Assembly: GCA_965119215.1 (NCBI GenBank)
Contig: CBCPKK010000012.1
Location: forward strand, 62,001 to 126,000
Length of the DNA stretch: 64,000 nt
Direction of reading: 5' to 3'
Source: Buttiauxella sp965119215
GTDB lineage: Bacteria; Pseudomonadota; Gammaproteobacteria; Enterobacterales; Enterobacteriaceae
Positions within the stretch are counted from its first letter, which is position 1, and each line of letters opens with the position of its first letter. Below the pieces are notes generated by a model that was not told where the DNA came from, searched no databases, and saw only the letters and a program-made list of their open reading frames with translations. This document shows, one piece after another, positions 25,637 through 34,674 of the stretch. Made by a program: the position numbers and the translations under genes.

Positions 25637-26701
25637 TTACTCAGCGGGCCTGGTTTTACTCTTACTCATTGTCTCTTTGAGCTGTACCAGCAACTGCTTA
25701 CGGAAATCCCCAAGGCGCGGTTTATCACCTTCAATCCACGGCAGCGGACGGCAAAGTTCCATCGCTTTAATCCCTAAACGCGCAGTCAGTAACCCGGCAC
25801 CAATGCCTTGCGCTGCACGCGTGGAGAGTCGCGCAGCAAGATCCTGGCCTATCCAGTCCATACCCACTTCGCGCACCAGTTCACTGGCTCCGGCAAAGGC
25901 GATATTCAGCAGCACCAGACGGAACAACCGGATGCGGCTGTAATAACCTAATTCAATGCCGTACAGCGCGGCGATGCGGTTAATCAGTCGCAGATTGCGC
26001 CAGGCGATAAACGCCATATCTACCAGTGCCAACGGGCTTACGGCGATCATCAGTGTGGATTCTGCTGCAGAACGGCTGATTTCCCGACGCGCCTGATTAT
26101 CTAAAACCGGCTGAACCAAACGCGCATACAGCTCAACGACTTCACGATCGTTTTGCGTTTCGTGAATTGCCGCATACCAGCGTTGTAGCGCAGGATGCCC
26201 GTGATCAAGCCCTGCCTGGCGCGCTAGTTTCTCGCAAAATGCACGGCCTTTCCCCATACCGTGGCTGCTCATCAGATAACGCGCTTCATCGCGTTCTTCC
26301 GCACGCTGACGCAGACGCCATAAACGACGCCATTCGGTCGCAACCGAGCCAACTCCGGCTGCAATAATTAAGCCGCCAGCGACACCGCCGCCGAGCGCAA
26401 TCCAGTCCTGCGTAACAAACGCGTTATGCGTCCATTGAATGCCTTGCGCGACAACGCTGATACCAAACAGCCCAAGCCCGACCTGAACCATGCGCCGCCA
26501 TAAGCTGCGCTTTGGATGCAACGCCGCTTCTATTACCGCCTCTGCTTGCCCGTCGTCTTCCACGTCATCAAGCGAACCCAGCGCTGGCGTAAATTTTTCT
26601 GCTTCCGGTTCACTGAAAGCATGCGGTGCTTTGTAGATATCTTGTTTGTCCACATCCAGTGGTTGCGCGAAATCGATGCGCGGTTTTAATGGCTCGTTCA
26701 T
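25637..26701 (-). CDS. ycjF: YcjF, membrane protein of the Psp regulon (DUF697)
   Basis: 354 aa. An acidic N-terminus precedes two membrane helices (about 75-130: VGLGLFGISVVAQGIQW, GGVAGGLIIAAGVG) and a DUF697 domain (SPLALVDMAFIAWRNLRLINRIAALYGIELGYYSRI). Start overlaps the ycjX stop (ATGA), as in E. coli, where ycjXF is transcribed from the PspF-controlled operon. Molecular role unknown. Confidence 0.93.
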   Translation of the reverse strand: MNEPLKPRIDFAQPLDVDKQDIYKAPHAFSEPEAEKFTPALGSLDDVEDDGQAEAVIEAALHPKRSLWRRMVQVGLGLFGISVVAQGIQWTHNAFVTQDWIALGGGVAGGLIIAAGVGSVATEWRRLWRLRQRAEERDEARYLMSSHGMGKGRAFCEKLARQAGLDHGHPALQRWYAAIHETQNDREVVELYARLVQPVLDNQARREISRSAAESTLMIAVSPLALVDMAFIAWRNLRLINRIAALYGIELGYYSRIRLFRLVLLNIAFAGASELVREVGMDWIGQDLAARLSTRAAQGIGAGLLTARLGIKAMELCRPLPWIEGDKPRLGDFRKQLLVQLKETMSKSKTRPAE

Positions 26702-28095
26702 CGCAATTTATCCCCAATCAAAAACTCCAGCGCCGCATCCATTCGAATGTGTGGCATCGGTCTGTCGACATCCATCACCTGCGGGCGGAACTGTTCAAAC
26801 TGAAAGCCCTGTTTTTCCCAGAATGCGCTGCCCGGCAAACGCGCCGGAACTTCGCCTGGGTAAACAGTCAGCGGCACGCCATCACTCAAGCGATTACCGC
26901 GTAAAGCCGGGATTTGTTCCCCTTTCACATCGACTAAACCGCTTTGTGTTGCCTGCACAGATGCAAGTCCCATGCAGTCCATATCAATGCCTTCAAACGC
27001 CGCGTTTTGCCAGGCGTCCTGCACCAGTTGTTGAAGCAACGCCACCATATTGGCGTGTTGATCAACCGTAACGTGGTCGGCCTTGGTGGCCGCGAATAAG
27101 AGTTTGTCGATAACCGGCGAAAACAGGCGGCGGAACAGCGTGCGCTGGCCGTAATGGAAACTTTGCATCAGTTGCGTGAGCGCAAGACGCATATCGTTAA
27201 ACGCCTGCGGGCCGCTGTTCAACGGCTGCAAACAATCCACCAGTACAATTTGCCGGTCAAATTTAAGGAAATGGTTCTTATAGAACCCCTTCACCACTTT
27301 GTCGCAGTAGTAATCAAAGCGCGTGCGCAGCATACCGACGTTGGTCGTTTTATCCGCCTGAGCGAGTTTTGATTCGCCAACGGCATCGACATCCGGCCAC
27401 GGGAAGAATTGCAGCGCGGGTGCGCCTGCCATATCGCCGGGCAATACAAAACGCCCTGGTTGGATAAAGTGCAGCCCTTCGCGTTTGCAGCGCAGCAGAT
27501 AATCCGTCCACGCTTCTGAAATAGCCGCAAGGCGGTTTTCATCAGCCGGTGCAAGTGGGTCTAACCCTTCGCACAGTTTGCGCCATTGGGCTGACCATTC
27601 TGCTCTGTCGCCCGTAAGCAGGCCGGTCATCTGGCGCGACCAGCTCAGGTAGTCCTGCGCAAGCATCGGTAAATCAAGCAGCCACTCGCCAGGATAATCG
27701 ACAATTTCCAGGTATAGCGTTGAAGTGTCTTTGAAATGGCGCAGCAGCGAATCGTTTGAACGATAACGTAACGCCAGACGCATTTCACTGACGCCACGAG
27801 TCGGCGTCGGCCAGCTCGGCGGATCGCCATAAAGCTGAGCCAACCCTTCATCGTAAGTAAAACGCTGAATGCCTAAATCTCGCTGCGGCACGCGTTTAAC
27901 GCCGAGTAATCGCTCCTCGCGCACCGCGTTCAACAGAGGCAAGCGCGCGCCGTTATGCACACTCAATAATTGATTCACCATCGCGGTGATAAATGCCGTT
28001 TTGCCGCTGCGGCTCAAGCCAGTAACGGCAAGACGTAAATGTCTGTCCACGCCCCGGTTCATCAGGGCATTAAATTCATTCTTGATTCTTTTCAT
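26698..28095 (-). CDS. ycjX: YcjX, P-loop GTPase-like protein of the Psp regulon
   Basis: 465 aa of the YcjX/DUF463 family. P-loop near the N-terminus (AVTGLSRSGKTAFITA), a switch-like IVDYPGEWLLDLPML and IVLVDCLQPLNSGPQAFND. Nucleotide-binding by motif; cellular role unclear. Follows pspD directly. The rhodanese gene pspE, which lies downstream of pspD in E. coli, is not present in the 123-bp gap. Confidence 0.94.
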   Translation of the reverse strand: MKRIKNEFNALMNRGVDRHLRLAVTGLSRSGKTAFITAMVNQLLSVHNGARLPLLNAVREERLLGVKRVPQRDLGIQRFTYDEGLAQLYGDPPSWPTPTRGVSEMRLALRYRSNDSLLRHFKDTSTLYLEIVDYPGEWLLDLPMLAQDYLSWSRQMTGLLTGDRAEWSAQWRKLCEGLDPLAPADENRLAAISEAWTDYLLRCKREGLHFIQPGRFVLPGDMAGAPALQFFPWPDVDAVGESKLAQADKTTNVGMLRTRFDYYCDKVVKGFYKNHFLKFDRQIVLVDCLQPLNSGPQAFNDMRLALTQLMQSFHYGQRTLFRRLFSPVIDKLLFAATKADHVTVDQHANMVALLQQLVQDAWQNAAFEGIDMDCMGLASVQATQSGLVDVKGEQIPALRGNRLSDGVPLTVYPGEVPARLPGSAFWEKQGFQFEQFRPQVMDVDRPMPHIRMDAALEFLIGDKLR

Positions 28096-28218
28096 ATGCG
28101 TCCTGGTTGCGCCCGTCGCTCCTCAACTGAGGAGAATCTTCATTGATTGTAATAAATATGGGTTAGTAATGCCGAATCAATGGCAAATGAATTGAAAATC
28201 AAAAACGTGGAGAAAAGA

Positions 28219-28437
28219 TTACTTAGCGGTGCGCGCCGAAATTTTACGCAAAACACGCGCCAGTATCGGTTCAAGCGTCAACGCCAGCAGCATTTTCAGC
28301 GGGCGGCGCGCAACGGATTTCACTGCCCAACCCGCAACGCCTGCTGGGCCGTAACGCAGAGCCGTCAGCAAAACTAATTTGCCGACAATTTTCAGGCCCG
28401 GCTTAGCCTTGTTCGCAGCCGTCTGGAATTTGGACAT
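28219..28437 (-). CDS. pspD: PspD, phage shock protein D
   Basis: A 72-aa small amphipathic protein. The core LVLLTALRYGPAGVAGWAVK, then SVARRPLKMLL, matches E. coli PspD. Peripheral inner-membrane member of the Psp response; exact role unclear. Separated from pspC by the repeat at 28474-28569. Confidence 0.93.
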   Translation of the reverse strand: MSKFQTAANKAKPGLKIVGKLVLLTALRYGPAGVAGWAVKSVARRPLKMLLALTLEPILARVLRKISARTAK

Positions 28438-28473
28438 GATGTCTCCTGAGAATAGTTTTGGTCCGGCTTAAAT

Positions 28474-28569
28474 GACCCCCACCCAGCCTCCCCCTTGCCA
28501 GGTGGAGGAGTTAAAAGCGCCAGTTTGTTCTGCTCCCTCCCCTGGCAAGGGGAGGGTTGGGGTGGGGTC
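28474..28569. repeat. 96-bp element with 29-bp terminal inverted repeats, REP/MITE-like, inside the psp operon
   Basis: Left end (28474-28502, starting GACCCCC and ending TTGCCAGG) and right end (28541-28569) are inverted copies matching at 24 of 29 positions. The element fills the pspC-pspD gap and would form one large GC-rich hairpin in the operon mRNA. It carries no ORF. Short GC-rich imperfect palindromes of this kind are normally dispersed in a genome, so more copies are expected elsewhere. I saw no second full copy in this window. Confidence 0.8.
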
Positions 28570-28603
28570 CAGTTGCTCGCCATTTGCACTAACTCTTACG
28601 GAA

Positions 28604-28963
28604 TTAAAGTTGACGGAAACGGCTGCGTAACGTGAAGGTATCAGAGGTTATATAGCGCTCCATGGAGCGTAACCGCTGTTCGCCAGCCGCTAATTCAGCA
28701 TCAACTTCGTCGAGCAAGTCACGGTTGGTGGGCTGTGGCTTTTCCTGCGATGCGCCCGCAGGCATCGGATCAAGAATAAAAGTCAGGGCGATGTAGGCCA
28801 CCATCACAAAGAAAAACAGGCCAAAAATCATCGCTAAAACAGTAATCAGGCGTACCAGTTTTACCGGGACATCAAGGTATTGCGCGATACCCGCACACAC
28901 GCCTTTTACCATCCCTTTTTCAGGGATACGCCACAATTTACGACCGGAAAATGAATTCACCAT
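28604..28963 (-). CDS. pspC: PspC, phage shock membrane regulator
   Basis: 119 aa. The PspC domain starts KLWRIPEKGMVKGVCAGIAQ, then LDVPVKLVRLIT, followed by one membrane helix (VLAMIFGLFFFVMVAYIALTF) and a C-terminal leucine-zipper-like helix (LDEVDAELAAGEQRL). With PspB it senses membrane stress and binds PspA. The start shares one base with the pspB stop. Confidence 0.96.
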   Translation of the reverse strand: MVNSFSGRKLWRIPEKGMVKGVCAGIAQYLDVPVKLVRLITVLAMIFGLFFFVMVAYIALTFILDPMPAGASQEKPQPTNRDLLDEVDAELAAGEQRLRSMERYITSDTFTLRSRFRQL

Positions 28964-29190
28964 TATTTGTCTCTCCAGTTCGGATGTTCTGCATCAAGGA
29001 TCTGCTCCAGCGTCTGAATACGTTCACGCATACGGCGTGCATCGTCAGTCAACTGTGCCAGCCGCTGTTGTTCACCTTGTGAAAGCTGTCCGCCGTTTGC
29101 GGCTCGGTTGTTGTAGTGCAACCACAGCCAAATCGGGGCGACAAACAACACAAAAATGGTTAACGGAATGGCAATAAAAAGCGCGCTCAT
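28963..29190 (-). CDS. pspB: PspB, phage shock membrane regulator
   Basis: 75 aa. One N-terminal helix (LFIAIPLTIFVLFVAPIWLWLHY) and a coiled-coil tail (QGEQQRLAQLTDDARRMRERI). Partner of PspC in releasing PspF from PspA. Confidence 0.96.
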   Translation of the reverse strand: MSALFIAIPLTIFVLFVAPIWLWLHYNNRAANGGQLSQGEQQRLAQLTDDARRMRERIQTLEQILDAEHPNWRDK

Positions 29191-29257
29191 GTGTACTCCT
29201 TTTACAAATCAGGCTTTGACTGCGGCGAGCCTTGTCGCATCGCCGCAGGGCCGTTAA

Positions 29258-29929
29258 TTACCCACGTTCCTGGTTGTTCATTTTAGCTTTCAGCGCGGCC
29301 AATTGTTCGCTGATTTCGTCATCGGCTTTCAAATCAGCAAACTGTGAGTCGAGATTTTTTTGTTTGCCAAAGCTGTGGCTTTCCGCTTCTGATTCCATCT
29401 GGTCAATACGACGCTCGAAAGATTCAAAACGCGCCATCGCTTCGTCGATTTTTCCGCTATCCAACTGACGACGAACATCACGTGAAGAAGAAGCCGCCTG
29501 GTGACGCAGGGTTAATGCCTGCTGGCGTGCGCGGGTTTCGCTGAGTTTGTTCTCAAGCTCGCCAATTTCTTTTTTCATGCGCGCCAGGGTTTCGTCGACA
29601 TGCACCATTTCATCTTCCAGAGTGGCAATCATGTCCGTCATTTTTTGTTTTTCGATTAACGCTGCACGCGCTAAATCTTCTTTATCTTTACGCAACGCCA
29701 ACTCTGCTTTTTCCTGCCATTCAGCTTGTTGCGCGGTCGCTTGTTCTACGCGACGGGAAAGCTGTTTCTTTTCAGCCAGCGCACGAGCGGAGGTGGAACG
29801 CACTTCAACCAGCGTGTCTTCCATTTCCTGAATCATCAGGCGTACCAGCTTCTGTGGATCTTCTGCTTTTTCAAGCAGCGAGTTGATGTTGGCATTCACG
29901 ATGTCGGCAAAACGAGAAAAAATACCCAT
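29258..29929 (-). CDS. pspA: PspA, phage shock effector (ESCRT-III/IM30 family)
   Basis: 223 aa, almost entirely coiled coil, starting MGIFSRFADIVNANINSLLE (amphipathic helix 0) with EDPQKLVRLMIQEMEDTLVE. It binds and oligomerises on stressed inner membrane and inhibits the AAA+ activator PspF when idle. First gene of pspABCD(-ycjXF) behind a sigma-54 promoter. Confidence 0.98.
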   Translation of the reverse strand: MGIFSRFADIVNANINSLLEKAEDPQKLVRLMIQEMEDTLVEVRSTSARALAEKKQLSRRVEQATAQQAEWQEKAELALRKDKEDLARAALIEKQKMTDMIATLEDEMVHVDETLARMKKEIGELENKLSETRARQQALTLRHQAASSSRDVRRQLDSGKIDEAMARFESFERRIDQMESEAESHSFGKQKNLDSQFADLKADDEISEQLAALKAKMNNQERG

Positions 29930-29987
29930 AATTCAATCCTCTTTAGTCATTATTTCAGGTGCCTGGCACCCTGCACGAAATGAATAT

Positions 29988-30003
29988 TGCAAACGGTATG
30001 CCA
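29988..30003 (-). promoter_or_regulatory. Sigma-54 promoter of pspA
   Basis: On the minus strand TGGCATACCGTTTGCA has TGGCA and TTGCA elements with the correct 6-nt spacing (GG at -24, GC at -12). It lies about 60 nt upstream of pspA, with pspF divergent. PspF activating sites would lie between 30004 and 30102. Confidence 0.9.
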
Positions 30004-30102
30004 ACTTTTTATATTATTGATTTTATAGGAAATGATTAAATTTGACTCATCTCCCACAACGGTTATAGTGGTGAGATTCACTAACTATTGGTTAATTTAA
30101 TC

Positions 30103-31071
30103 ATGGCAGATAGCAAAGATAACCTGATTGGCGAGGCAAACAGCTTTCTTGAGGTGCTGGAGCAAGTCTCGCGCCTGGCTCCGCTTGAAAAACCCGTGTT
30201 GGTCATCGGTGAGCGAGGCACAGGTAAAGAGTTGATTGCCAACCGCCTGCACTTTCTGTCACGTCGCTGGCAAGGGCCCTTTATTTCGCTTAATTGCGCG
30301 GCGCTCAACGATAATTTGCTGGATTCCGAACTCTTTGGCCATGAGGCAGGCGCTTTTACCGGCGCACAAAAACGCCACCCTGGCCGCTTCGAACGCGCGG
30401 ACGGAGGCACATTATTTCTGGATGAACTGGCAACAGCTCCGATGATGGTGCAGGAAAAACTGCTGCGCGTCGTCGAATACGGTGAGCTTGAGCGCGTGGG
30501 CGGCAGCCAGCCATTGCAGGTGAACGTGCGCCTGGTTTGCGCCACCAATGCGGATTTGCCACAACTTGCCGAAGAAGGGAAATTCCGCGCCGATTTACTC
30601 GACCGCCTGGCTTTTGACGTGGTCAAACTGCCCCCGCTACGCGAACGCCAGCCCGATATCATGTTGATGGCCGAGCATTTTGCGATAACAATGTGCCGCG
30701 AATTACAGCTTCCTTTCTTCCCTGGATTTACGGAAGAAGCTCAATTAACGCTACTGAATTACGCCTGGCCTGGAAATATCCGTGAGTTAAAAAACGTGGT
30801 GGAACGTTCCGTTTATCGTCACGGCACCAGCGAAGAACCGGTTAATGAAGTGATCCTCGATCCTTTTGGTCGTCCAACACATCATGTAGAACCCGATGTC
30901 ACAAGCCAGTTACCCATGCTGCCCGTAGACCTAAGACACTGGCAAAATGAGCAAGAAAAACAGGTGTTGGAGAAGAGTTTACAGCAGGCTAATCACAACC
31001 AACGCCGTGCCGCAGAGATACTAGGGGTGACCTACCATCAGCTGCGCGCCATGATGAAAAAGCACCAATAA
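30103..31071 (+). CDS. pspF: PspF, sigma-54 activator of the psp operon
   Basis: 322 aa from ATG 30103 (MADSKDNLIGEANSF), matching the E. coli start; the in-frame ATG at 30088 adds 5 residues without a match. It consists of an AAA+ domain without an N-terminal sensor: Walker A GERGTGKE, sigma-54 contact loop EAGAFTGAQKRHPGR, Walker B TLFLDELA and a C-terminal HTH (NQRRAAEILGVTYHQLRAMM). Constitutively active unless bound by PspA. Divergent from pspA. Confidence 0.97.
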   Translation: MADSKDNLIGEANSFLEVLEQVSRLAPLEKPVLVIGERGTGKELIANRLHFLSRRWQGPFISLNCAALNDNLLDSELFGHEAGAFTGAQKRHPGRFERADGGTLFLDELATAPMMVQEKLLRVVEYGELERVGGSQPLQVNVRLVCATNADLPQLAEEGKFRADLLDRLAFDVVKLPPLRERQPDIMLMAEHFAITMCRELQLPFFPGFTEEAQLTLLNYAWPGNIRELKNVVERSVYRHGTSEEPVNEVILDPFGRPTHHVEPDVTSQLPMLPVDLRHWQNEQEKQVLEKSLQQANHNQRRAAEILGVTYHQLRAMMKKHQ

Positions 31072-31194
31072 CCCGTAAGAACGGTGCATTTATCAGCACT
31101 CGTGATAGAAAGTAATCAATTACCCTCAGTTATTTTGGGAAGCAGGCCCGAGTGAGATACACTTTGCCTATCACCCGAGAAAACTCAAAAACTT

Positions 31195-32835
31195 ATGCGC
31201 GGAATTGTCTCCTCCCTGTTACTGGCGGTCAGTTGCCTGAGTGGCGCAGCATTTGCTGCCTCACCTGTTGAAAAGCCAACGGATATCCGTAACAGCGGAT
31301 TTGTTTATTGTGTCAACGGTCAGGTCAATACCTTTAATCCGCAGATGGCTAGCGGCGGTTTGACTGTGGACACCCTTGCCGCACAGTTATTTGACCGGCT
31401 ACTGGATGTCGATCCTTATACTTATCGCCTTGTGCCAGAACTGGCAGAAAGCTGGGAAGTGCTGGATAACGGTGCCACCTACCGTTTCCATTTGCGCCCT
31501 AATGTTCAGTTCCAGACCACACCGTGGTTTACGCCGACACGCGCCCTGAATGCCGATGATGTGGTGTTTAGTTTTCAACGCGTTTTTAACCGTAACCATC
31601 CGTGGCATAACGTCAACGGCGGCAACTACCCCTATTTCGACAGTCTCCAGTTCCCTGATTCGGTAAAAAGTGTCCGTAAACTCGACAACAACACAGTCGA
31701 ATTCCGCCTCGAAAAACCGGACGCCTCTTTCCTGTGGCACATGGCAACTCACTATGCGTCGGTGATGTCTGCGGAATACGCAGCACAACTGACCAAAGCC
31801 GACCGCCAGGAATTAATGGATCGCCAGCCTGTAGGCACTGGGCCATTCCAGATCAGTGAATACCGTGCAGGGCAATATATTCGCCTGGCTCGCCACCCTC
31901 ATTTCTGGCGCGGAGTGCCATTAATGCCGCAGGTAGTGCTGGATTTGGGTTCTGGCGGCACCGGGCGTTTATCGAAACTGCTGACCGGCGAATGCGATGT
32001 ACTGGCCTATCCTGCCGCCAGTCAGTTGACGATTTTGCGTGATGACCCGCGTTTGCGCCTGACTTTGCGTCCGGGCATGAACATTGCGTATCTGGCGTTT
32101 AATACCAATAAAGCGCCGTTAAATAATCCTGCTGTGCGCCACGCGCTGGCATTGGCGATTAACAACCAGCGCCTGATGCAGTCGATTTACTACGGCACCG
32201 CAGAAACCGCAGCTTCTATTTTGCCGCGCGCATCGTGGGCCTACGACAGCGACGCTAAAATTACCGAATACAATCCAGAAAAAGCACGCCAGCAATTAAA
32301 AGCGCTGGGGCTTAATAATCTGGAATTGCGTTTATGGGTGCCAACTAGCTCCGAAGCATGGAATCCAAGCCCGTTGAAAACAGCGGAACTTATCCAGGCG
32401 GATATGGCGCAAATCGGCGTAAAGGTGATTATCGTGCCGGTTGAAGGCCGCTTCCAGGAAGCGCGTTTGATGGACATGGCCCATGATTTAACGCTGGCGG
32501 GCTGGGCGACAGACAGTAACGACCCTGACAGTTTCTTCCGCCCGATGCTAAGTTGTGCCGCTATTCGCTCACAGACCAACTATGCTCGCTGGTGTGATCC
32601 TAAGTTTGATGAGGTGCTGCAAAAAGCGTTGTCTTCTCAGCAACTGGCGTCGCGCATTGAGGCTTATCGTGAGGCTCAGGATATTCTGGCTAAAGAGTTG
32701 CCAGTATTACCGTTGGCGTCATCTCTACGACTACAAGCCTATCGCTACGACATTAAAGGGCTGGTGCTGAGTCCGTTCGGTAACGCATCGTTTGCAGGGG
32801 TTTCCCGTGAACCTGTTGAGGCGAAAAAACCATGA
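31195..32835 (+). CDS. sapA: SapA, periplasmic peptide-binding protein of the Sap ABC system
   Basis: A 546-aa SBP family 5 protein with signal peptide MRGIVSSLLLAVSCLSGAAFA. FVYCVNGQVNTFNPQMASGG, ADDVVFSFQRVF and PVGTGPFQISEYRAGQYIRL place it with SapA. Sap was defined by resistance to antimicrobial peptides in Salmonella; in E. coli SapBCDF exports putrescine. First gene of sapABCDF; its stop overlaps sapB by 4 nt. Confidence 0.96.
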   Translation: MRGIVSSLLLAVSCLSGAAFAASPVEKPTDIRNSGFVYCVNGQVNTFNPQMASGGLTVDTLAAQLFDRLLDVDPYTYRLVPELAESWEVLDNGATYRFHLRPNVQFQTTPWFTPTRALNADDVVFSFQRVFNRNHPWHNVNGGNYPYFDSLQFPDSVKSVRKLDNNTVEFRLEKPDASFLWHMATHYASVMSAEYAAQLTKADRQELMDRQPVGTGPFQISEYRAGQYIRLARHPHFWRGVPLMPQVVLDLGSGGTGRLSKLLTGECDVLAYPAASQLTILRDDPRLRLTLRPGMNIAYLAFNTNKAPLNNPAVRHALALAINNQRLMQSIYYGTAETAASILPRASWAYDSDAKITEYNPEKARQQLKALGLNNLELRLWVPTSSEAWNPSPLKTAELIQADMAQIGVKVIIVPVEGRFQEARLMDMAHDLTLAGWATDSNDPDSFFRPMLSCAAIRSQTNYARWCDPKFDEVLQKALSSQQLASRIEAYREAQDILAKELPVLPLASSLRLQAYRYDIKGLVLSPFGNASFAGVSREPVEAKKP

Positions 32836-33797
32836 TTATTTACACCTTGCGCCGCTTGCTGCTGTTACTGGTGACGCTGTTTTTCCTGGCCTTTATCAGT
32901 TTTAGTCTCAACTATTTTACCCCGCACGCACCGCTACAAGGCGCGTCGTTCTGGAATGCTCTGGTGTTTTGGTTTGAAGGCGTTCTGCACTGGGATTTTG
33001 GCGTCTCGAGCATTAATGGTCAGTCGATTAACGAACAGCTGCGCATTGTGTTCCCCGCCACCATGGAATTGTGTCTGTTGGCGTTTGGCCTCGCATTAAT
33101 CGTCGGCATTCCGGTGGGCATGCTGGCTGGGATTATGCGTAACAAGTGGCAAGACAAACTGATCAGTGCGCTGGCGCTGGTAGGTTTTTCGATTCCGGTT
33201 TTCTGGTTCGCACTACTCCTGACCATGTTCTTCTCTCTGACGTTAGGCTGGCTGCCGGTTTCCGGGCGCTTTGATTTACTTTATGAAGTTAAATCAGTGA
33301 CAGGTTTCGCGCTGGTTGACGCCTGGCTTTCAGACTCCCCTTATCGTGAAGAGATGATAATGAGTGTGTTGCGCCATATGGTGTTACCCGTAGTCGCTCT
33401 TGCGGTAGCACCAACCACCGAAGTGATTCGTTTGATGCGCATCAGCACCATTGATGTGTTTGACCAGAACTATATTAAAGCGGCGGCAACACGCGGCTTG
33501 TCTCGTCTGACTATTCTTCATCGTCATGTGCTGCATAACGCGCTGCCGCCGGTTATTCCACGCCTCGGTCTGCAATTTTCAACCATGCTAACGCTGGCGA
33601 TGATCACCGAAGTGGTGTTCAGTTGGCCAGGCCTTGGCCGCTGGCTGATTAACGCCATCCGTCAACAAGACTACACGGCGATTTCCGCGGGTGTGATGGT
33701 CATCGGTTCATTGGTGATTATCGTGAACGTTATCTCCGATATTTTGGGTGCTATGGCAAACCCACTGACACATAAGGAATGGTATGCCCTACGATAG
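32832..33797 (+). CDS. sapB: SapB, ABC permease subunit
   Basis: A 321-aa DppB/OppB-like permease with about six membrane helices. The cytoplasmic EAA loop is visible as AAATRGLSRLTILHRHVLHNALPPV. Overlaps sapC by 14 nt. Confidence 0.96.
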   Translation: MIIYTLRRLLLLLVTLFFLAFISFSLNYFTPHAPLQGASFWNALVFWFEGVLHWDFGVSSINGQSINEQLRIVFPATMELCLLAFGLALIVGIPVGMLAGIMRNKWQDKLISALALVGFSIPVFWFALLLTMFFSLTLGWLPVSGRFDLLYEVKSVTGFALVDAWLSDSPYREEMIMSVLRHMVLPVVALAVAPTTEVIRLMRISTIDVFDQNYIKAAATRGLSRLTILHRHVLHNALPPVIPRLGLQFSTMLTLAMITEVVFSWPGLGRWLINAIRQQDYTAISAGVMVIGSLVIIVNVISDILGAMANPLTHKEWYALR

Positions 33798-34674
33798 CGT
33801 CTATCGCGAGAAGCGCCCGCCGAGCACGCTACGCCTGACCTGGCAGAAGTTTTACGGCGATACAACGGCGATGATTGGCCTGTACGGTTGCGGGGCTTTG
33901 GTACTGCTATGCGTGTTTGGTAGCTTTTTCGCGCCGTATGGCATCGACCAGCAATTCCTCGGTTATCAACTGTTGCCGCCTTCGTGGTCACGCTATGGCG
34001 ATGTCTCGTTCTTCCTGGGTACGGATGACCTTGGGCGCGATGTTTTAAGCCGTTTACTCAATGGTGCGGCTCCAACGGTAGGCGGTGCGTTTGTTGTGAC
34101 GCTGGCCGCTGCGGTCTTCGGTATCATTCTGGGCGTGTTTGCCGGTTCCACTCACGGCTTACGTTCTGCGGTACTTAATCACATTCTCGATACGCTTTTG
34201 TCGATTCCTTCCCTGTTACTGGCAATTATCGTCGTCGCCTTCGTCGGGCCGCATTTGGTTCACGCCATGTTTGCGGTTTGGCTGGCATTGCTGCCACGAA
34301 TGGTGCGTTCGGTTTATAGCGCAGTGCATGATGAATTGGACAAAGATTACGTTATTGCCGCCCGTCTGGATGGCGCGTCAACACTCAATATTCTTTGGTT
34401 TGCGGTGATGCCAAATACCGCAGCCATTCTGGTGACTGAAATTACTCGCGCCCTGTCGATGGCAATCCTTGATATTGCCGCATTGGGCTTTCTGGATTTG
34501 GGTGCGCAGCTCCCCTCGCCAGAATGGGGCGCAATGTTAGGCGATGCACTGGAGTTGATTTATGTGGCTCCGTGGACCGTCATGCTGCCTGGCGTCGCTA
34601 TCATGACCAGCGTTTTACTGGTCAACCTGCTGGGCGACGGTTTACGCCGCGCAATCAATGCGGGGGTGCAATAA
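33784..34674 (+). CDS. sapC: SapC, ABC permease subunit
   Basis: A 296-aa DppC/OppC-like permease. N-terminal KFYGDTTAMIGLYGCGALVL, FLGTDDLGRDVLSRLL and EAA loop AARLDGASTLNILWFAVMPN. Its TAA shares a base with the sapD ATG (TAATG). Confidence 0.96.
   Translation: MPYDSVYREKRPPSTLRLTWQKFYGDTTAMIGLYGCGALVLLCVFGSFFAPYGIDQQFLGYQLLPPSWSRYGDVSFFLGTDDLGRDVLSRLLNGAAPTVGGAFVVTLAAAVFGIILGVFAGSTHGLRSAVLNHILDTLLSIPSLLLAIIVVAFVGPHLVHAMFAVWLALLPRMVRSVYSAVHDELDKDYVIAARLDGASTLNILWFAVMPNTAAILVTEITRALSMAILDIAALGFLDLGAQLPSPEWGAMLGDALELIYVAPWTVMLPGVAIMTSVLLVNLLGDGLRRAINAGVQ

Noticed and set aside
28392..28589. 65-aa minus-strand ORF overlapping the pspC-pspD gap
   Set aside because: It is a translation of the inverted-repeat element (PPQPSPCQGREQ, TPPPGKGEAGW), a common false ORF in such repeats.
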